From positions 1,585,593 to 1,649,592 of the forward strand of contig VZTG01005281.1 of assembly GCA_013397845.1 (NCBI GenBank): a stretch of DNA of 64,000 nt, read 5' to 3'. How positions within the stretch are numbered: position 1 is the first letter of the stretch; every line of letters begins with the position of its first letter. Of this stretch, positions 24,459-64,000 are shown piece after piece. Below the pieces are notes generated by a model, which was not told the DNA's origin, did no database searches, and was given only the letters and a program-made list of their open reading frames with translations. A program made the translations under genes and the position numbers. This DNA comes from Melanocharis versteri. Lineage: Eukaryota; Chordata; Aves; Passeriformes; Melanocharitidae.

Positions 24459-24549
24459 TGACTGGTTAAATGGAAGCCATTCCTGGGATCTGGATGGTTT
24501 CTACTGACGCAGACTTTGCATAGCAGCTCCATCGCCTCAGGAGGTTGCA
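24459..24549 (+). other. TTBK2: TTBK2 5' UTR part of the start-codon exon
   Basis: A pyrimidine-rich tract ending in ttctgcag at 24451-24458 is a good splice acceptor, so the exon starts at about 24459. The main start at 24550 is supported by an in-frame TGA at 24505-24507 with no in-frame ATG between. The context is moderate: G at -3, A at +4. The leader carries one short upstream ORF. Upstream noncoding exon(s) must exist further left; human TTBK2 is thought to have noncoding 5' exons. Confidence 0.8.
24470..24523 (+). promoter_or_regulatory. Upstream ORF of 17 codons in the TTBK2 leader
   Basis: An ATG at 24470 opens a frame for MEAIPGIWMVSTDADFA and stops at TAG 24521-24523, 26 nt before the TTBK2 start. 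It is in a different frame from the main ORF. Its context is intermediate: T at -3, G at +4. A non-overlapping uORF this close to the start would normally lower translation of the main ORF, with some reinitiation. Translation of the uORF is inference. Confidence 0.55.
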
Positions 24550-60698
<36,149 letters not shown>

Positions 60699-60918
60699 GT
60701 AAGAAAAGCTCTTTATTCAGAATTGTAAGTGGAAATGGTAAAGGTGGTGACTGAAATACAGCAGTGTAGCAGAAATTCCTAGTTTTAGCAGGTATGGGAC
60801 TTGATTCTTGAAGAGTGATCTTCCATGTTCCGTTACACAGCTGTTTACAGTCACCCATGGAATTGCTAATTGTTCTGCAGGTGTGATCCACAGAACTGGC
60901 CGCATTTAACAAAGAGTT

Positions 60919-60943
60919 ATCTATCTATATATCTGTCTATCTA
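60919..60943. repeat. TCTA-type microsatellite
   Basis: An imperfect run of tcta/tatc units, 220 bp after coding exon 12. Confidence 0.8.
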
Positions 60944-63446
60944 AAGAAGCTCCTTGTGCAGTGATTGCTAATCAGTAAGACACACACATGCAAACATATA
61001 TTTATTATATTTGCAGTACATAAATGTAAAATTACAATTGAATATGTAAAATACTGTGCCACAGTGTTTCAGGAAAAATCTAAGTGGCTGAAATTAAAGA
61101 AACAGTTGCTTGCTCTCACCTCTCACTATGATTCCTGCAGTGTTTGCTTTTGGAATCCACTTTGTTTCTTCTTGTTTCTTCTGAAATTTCTAGTGCTCCT
61201 TATACAAACAACTTTGTTACCTTTTATAAAGTGTTGCTGCTTTTTGCTTCTAAAATATTTTTGCAGCTCCTACTTTACTCCCATTTTTTTCACTAAGACA
61301 GATTGCTTTGCTTCTATTATATTCTTGTTTTTCTTGTTTTCCATTTTTTCTGAAGAATTCTCAGTTGCACAGTTTTTGAACATTTACTTTTTTCTCCTCT
61401 GCCACTGTTTCTAAAAAAAGATTTCTTTGCCTTTACTTAAGGAGTAAGTGAGATTAATGGTTAAGTGGGAATCACCTCATGGTTTTATTTCTCCCCTTTT
61501 AAAAGTAGATATTGTGGCATCTGTGATTTGGAGGTCAGTTCTTTCAAGCTCCCTTGAGCCAAGAAACCTGGCTATATTTTTCTTCAGGTATTACCACTTT
61601 TTGTGAAAGTTACAGCCAGCTCATTAGAAAAAGAAACTTGTCACCAACTACTCATTTATTATAAGGTGTGGAATATCATTTATGGTGAGAATGAACTACT
61701 CAGTGTAATTAACTATAGCAGCACGGTAAAATTTCAACTACGCCTTGGTTCTCATGGAAAAGGCAAGATCATATCTTTCATACAAGATTATATTTAGATA
61801 TCATACTTTAAATGATGCAGTTTATGGAAGATTCATTTCGTGTGATAGAAAATACAGAACTGTGTTAGACAACAGATTTCTGAGATTTAAGTTGAAATAT
61901 TAGTTGCATGAGAGAGTTTTTGATGGCTTAGAAAATTTAAAGGGTGAAAAATTAATTTAAATTTTTAAGTTGTTCAGTTTTTGTATTTTAAGGTCTGTTT
62001 TAGTAAAGCAGACAAGAAAGAGCAGCACTTGGTCCTGTCCAAAATACTAAATAATAAATGGTTTTATTTTGAAAGCCATTAAAAAACGGCTTGTAAGTTT
62101 ATATGCAAATGCACTATACCACTATATACTTTATATGAATGTGGCTCTTTTTGGGGAAATAGCTGTTTTACTTAAAACTAAAGGTAAAAGCGGTACAAAT
62201 ATTATATACTACAGTGCAAAGAATGGACAATATCTTTGTCTGAAAAGGGAGATGCTTCAGAACACAGTGGCAGCAATGGTTGCAAACAAAGTTAATTAAT
62301 TATAAGATGCATTGGAAGAAATATCAGCTGAAGTAGAAACTCGGGTGAAATTATATTTTAGTTTGGCTTTGCTTATCTTTGGGAAATAAGTAATATTTGT
62401 CATGGCCTCAAAAATGGGGGAAATTTATATGGTTTATGCTATGCTGGAAGGGCGAGTAGTGTTGTGAAGGCAAGATGAGTGGCAGGAAGGAACTTGGTGT
62501 TTCAAAGGTGAATCATGTACACTAGAAAATATAAACTGACCTGGGAATAAAGAAAATAGAAATTACTTGGCCAGTTTAGGAGCTGGGAACTGAATGTGTT
62601 TATACAGTGTGTCTACTCCAACTGTGATGGCAATTTGTGGTAGTCTTCCATCTACTTCATTATCCCTTGAAAGCCACACAAAGCCCAAGAGGCTATTTCA
62701 GGGTGAGTTTTTCTTTTTGTCCCTCATTGATGTATTCCACTTCATAAAGAATACTTAAATATTCCCTATGCTGGATACTATAACTTAATTCTTACAGGTG
62801 AGTGTTCTTGTCACTTCATTGGGAGCAAGTGTGTGTGTATATGCCTCTTCTTACAGTCATTTTCTCTGTTCGAAAGTCCTGGTGACGTTATGGTGCTGTT
62901 TGGTAGAGTCTTTTTCTTTCTTCCTCAGCATACTTACCCACCTGAAACTGTTTTTTCAATGTGATCCTTGGTTGTGCATCAGATGTTCTTGTTCTTCAGT
63001 AATTTTTTCTAGGTAGCACCTTCCTGGCAATAAAAATAATAGGCAAAGGTCATACTTCACTTTTCTGCTGATTTAAGTATATTGCACCAGTTACTGAGAG
63101 TAGGCTTGGATCCAAGAATGTTAATTTTAAGACTATAAATCGATCGCATGTTACTAAAAGGGGTTAAAAATAGATGTTGAAATTATAGTAGTATAGAAGC
63201 TTAATATAATTACTGAAATAGTTCACTCATTTCAAACAGCTTGAAACTCTAGGACATGCCAGCATTCATGATCATCATGCTTATGAATTTACCTCCCATA
63301 TGGATTTCTTCTGACCTGCTTCACTGTCACTTAGAAGAAAGTACGGTTATGCTTTTTGAGCTTATTCTGATAGGTTTGTTAAATATGCAAGCAATTACTT
63401 CAGTGGTGAATGAATAAAGTAGTTTTCCTATTGTAAGTCTTATGTA

Positions 63447-63487
63447 TTTTTTTTAATTTTAATTTTAATTTTAATTTTTTAATTTTT
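63447..63487. repeat. TTTTAA microsatellite
   Basis: A T run followed by four to five ttttaa units, in intron 12. Confidence 0.85.
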
Positions 63488-64000
63488 CCTTTTTACTTTG
63501 ATGATTCTTCTTTGTTCTTTATTTCTTTGCTCGCTGTTTTATTAAGTAATAGCATGGGTGTTTCTGTATGAGGAACTAATATTTCATTCACTCACCCATA
63601 ATTTTATTTTCTCCTGAAGGAAAGAAATTTCTGGTCTGCAGTCCTTCCATTTGTAGATAAATGCTCTTCCTGAAATTGTGTGTGTATGTGGACTTCCTGT
63701 AATGGTTGATAATATCACGTCTTACCTGTTACACACAGCATCAGCATTCTATTAAAAATGTAAAATTGCACCAGTTAGGAAAGGAAACTTGAACTCAAAA
63801 AATAAGAGTGAAAAATGTGTAAGTTATTGGTTTGGAGATGAGAAAGTCTCAGGCATAAAAAAATTACAGCAAATTATGCAAACTAATATGAAAAAAAGCC
63901 TACAGGTAAGAGAAGTATTTTTCATGTTATCAGTCATGATTTTCCAGTTGCAGTACAGATTCTGCGTGCTACCCCAGCAAATACCAGTTTGATCTGGCTT

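Larger units (their letters stand above)
60699..64000 (+). other. TTBK2: TTBK2 intron 12, start; continues past window
   Basis: At least 3302 nt after the GTAAGA donor. It holds a tcta repeat (60919-60943), a pyrimidine-rich T-tract region (about 61140-61410) and a ttttaa repeat (63447-63487). I searched for the next TTBK2 segment in the last kilobase and found none, so the last coding exon is outside. Confidence 0.85.

Noticed and set aside
60965..61414. 149-codon + frame after exon 12
   Set aside because: Lies in intron 12 in a pyrimidine-rich tract; the translation is dominated by F, L, C and S, as expected of T-rich low-complexity DNA.
63789..64000. Possible last TTBK2 coding exon at the right edge
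   Set aside because: The frame does not match the TTBK2 segment expected after exon 12, and an in-frame stop follows at 63990-63992.

Overview
The window is vertebrate nuclear DNA, almost certainly from a bird. Evidence: a multi-exon gene with GT-AG introns, CpG islands, several CR1-type LINE fragments (one with the typical avian CR1 3' end), and an avian-type endogenous-retrovirus LTR start. The species cannot be named from the sequence. A run of Ns at 2138-2454 shows a draft assembly.

The one confidently identified gene is TTBK2 (tau-tubulin kinase 2, CK1 superfamily), on the + strand. Twelve coding exons between 24550 and 60698 splice in phase into the first 670 codons. These encode the whole kinase domain (about residues 21-284) and roughly the first 385 residues of the regulatory tail. 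The vertebrate protein is about 1240 residues, so the large last coding exon lies beyond the right edge. No exon contains a stop or frameshift, and K50, D141 (HRD) and D163 (DFG) are all present.

Layout: 1-1690 is upstream flank with a possible polyadenylation signal of a neighbour. 1690-3010 is a CpG island interrupted by the N gap and is the best candidate promoter. 3011-24458 is AT-rich 5' intronic DNA with a second GC-rich island (10660-10950), a cluster of old CR1 copies (about 14320-16140) and candidate conserved noncoding stretches. 24459-24618 is the start-codon exon with a short upstream ORF. 28499-36153 holds coding exons 2-5 (ATP site to DFG). The 15-kb intron 5 (36154-51236) holds CR1 and LTR relics. 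51237-60698 holds coding exons 6-12. 60699-64000 is the start of the last visible intron.

The window behaves as one transcription unit. The rest is intron with simple repeats and transposon relics. I found no CRISPR array, rRNA, tRNA or operon, and no convincing second protein-coding gene. The most interesting leftovers are the isolated GC-rich island at 10.7 kb with reversed base skew, the leader uORF, two near-perfect palindromes 80 bp apart in intron 2, and an exact 26-bp word shared by two sites 3.5 kb apart.
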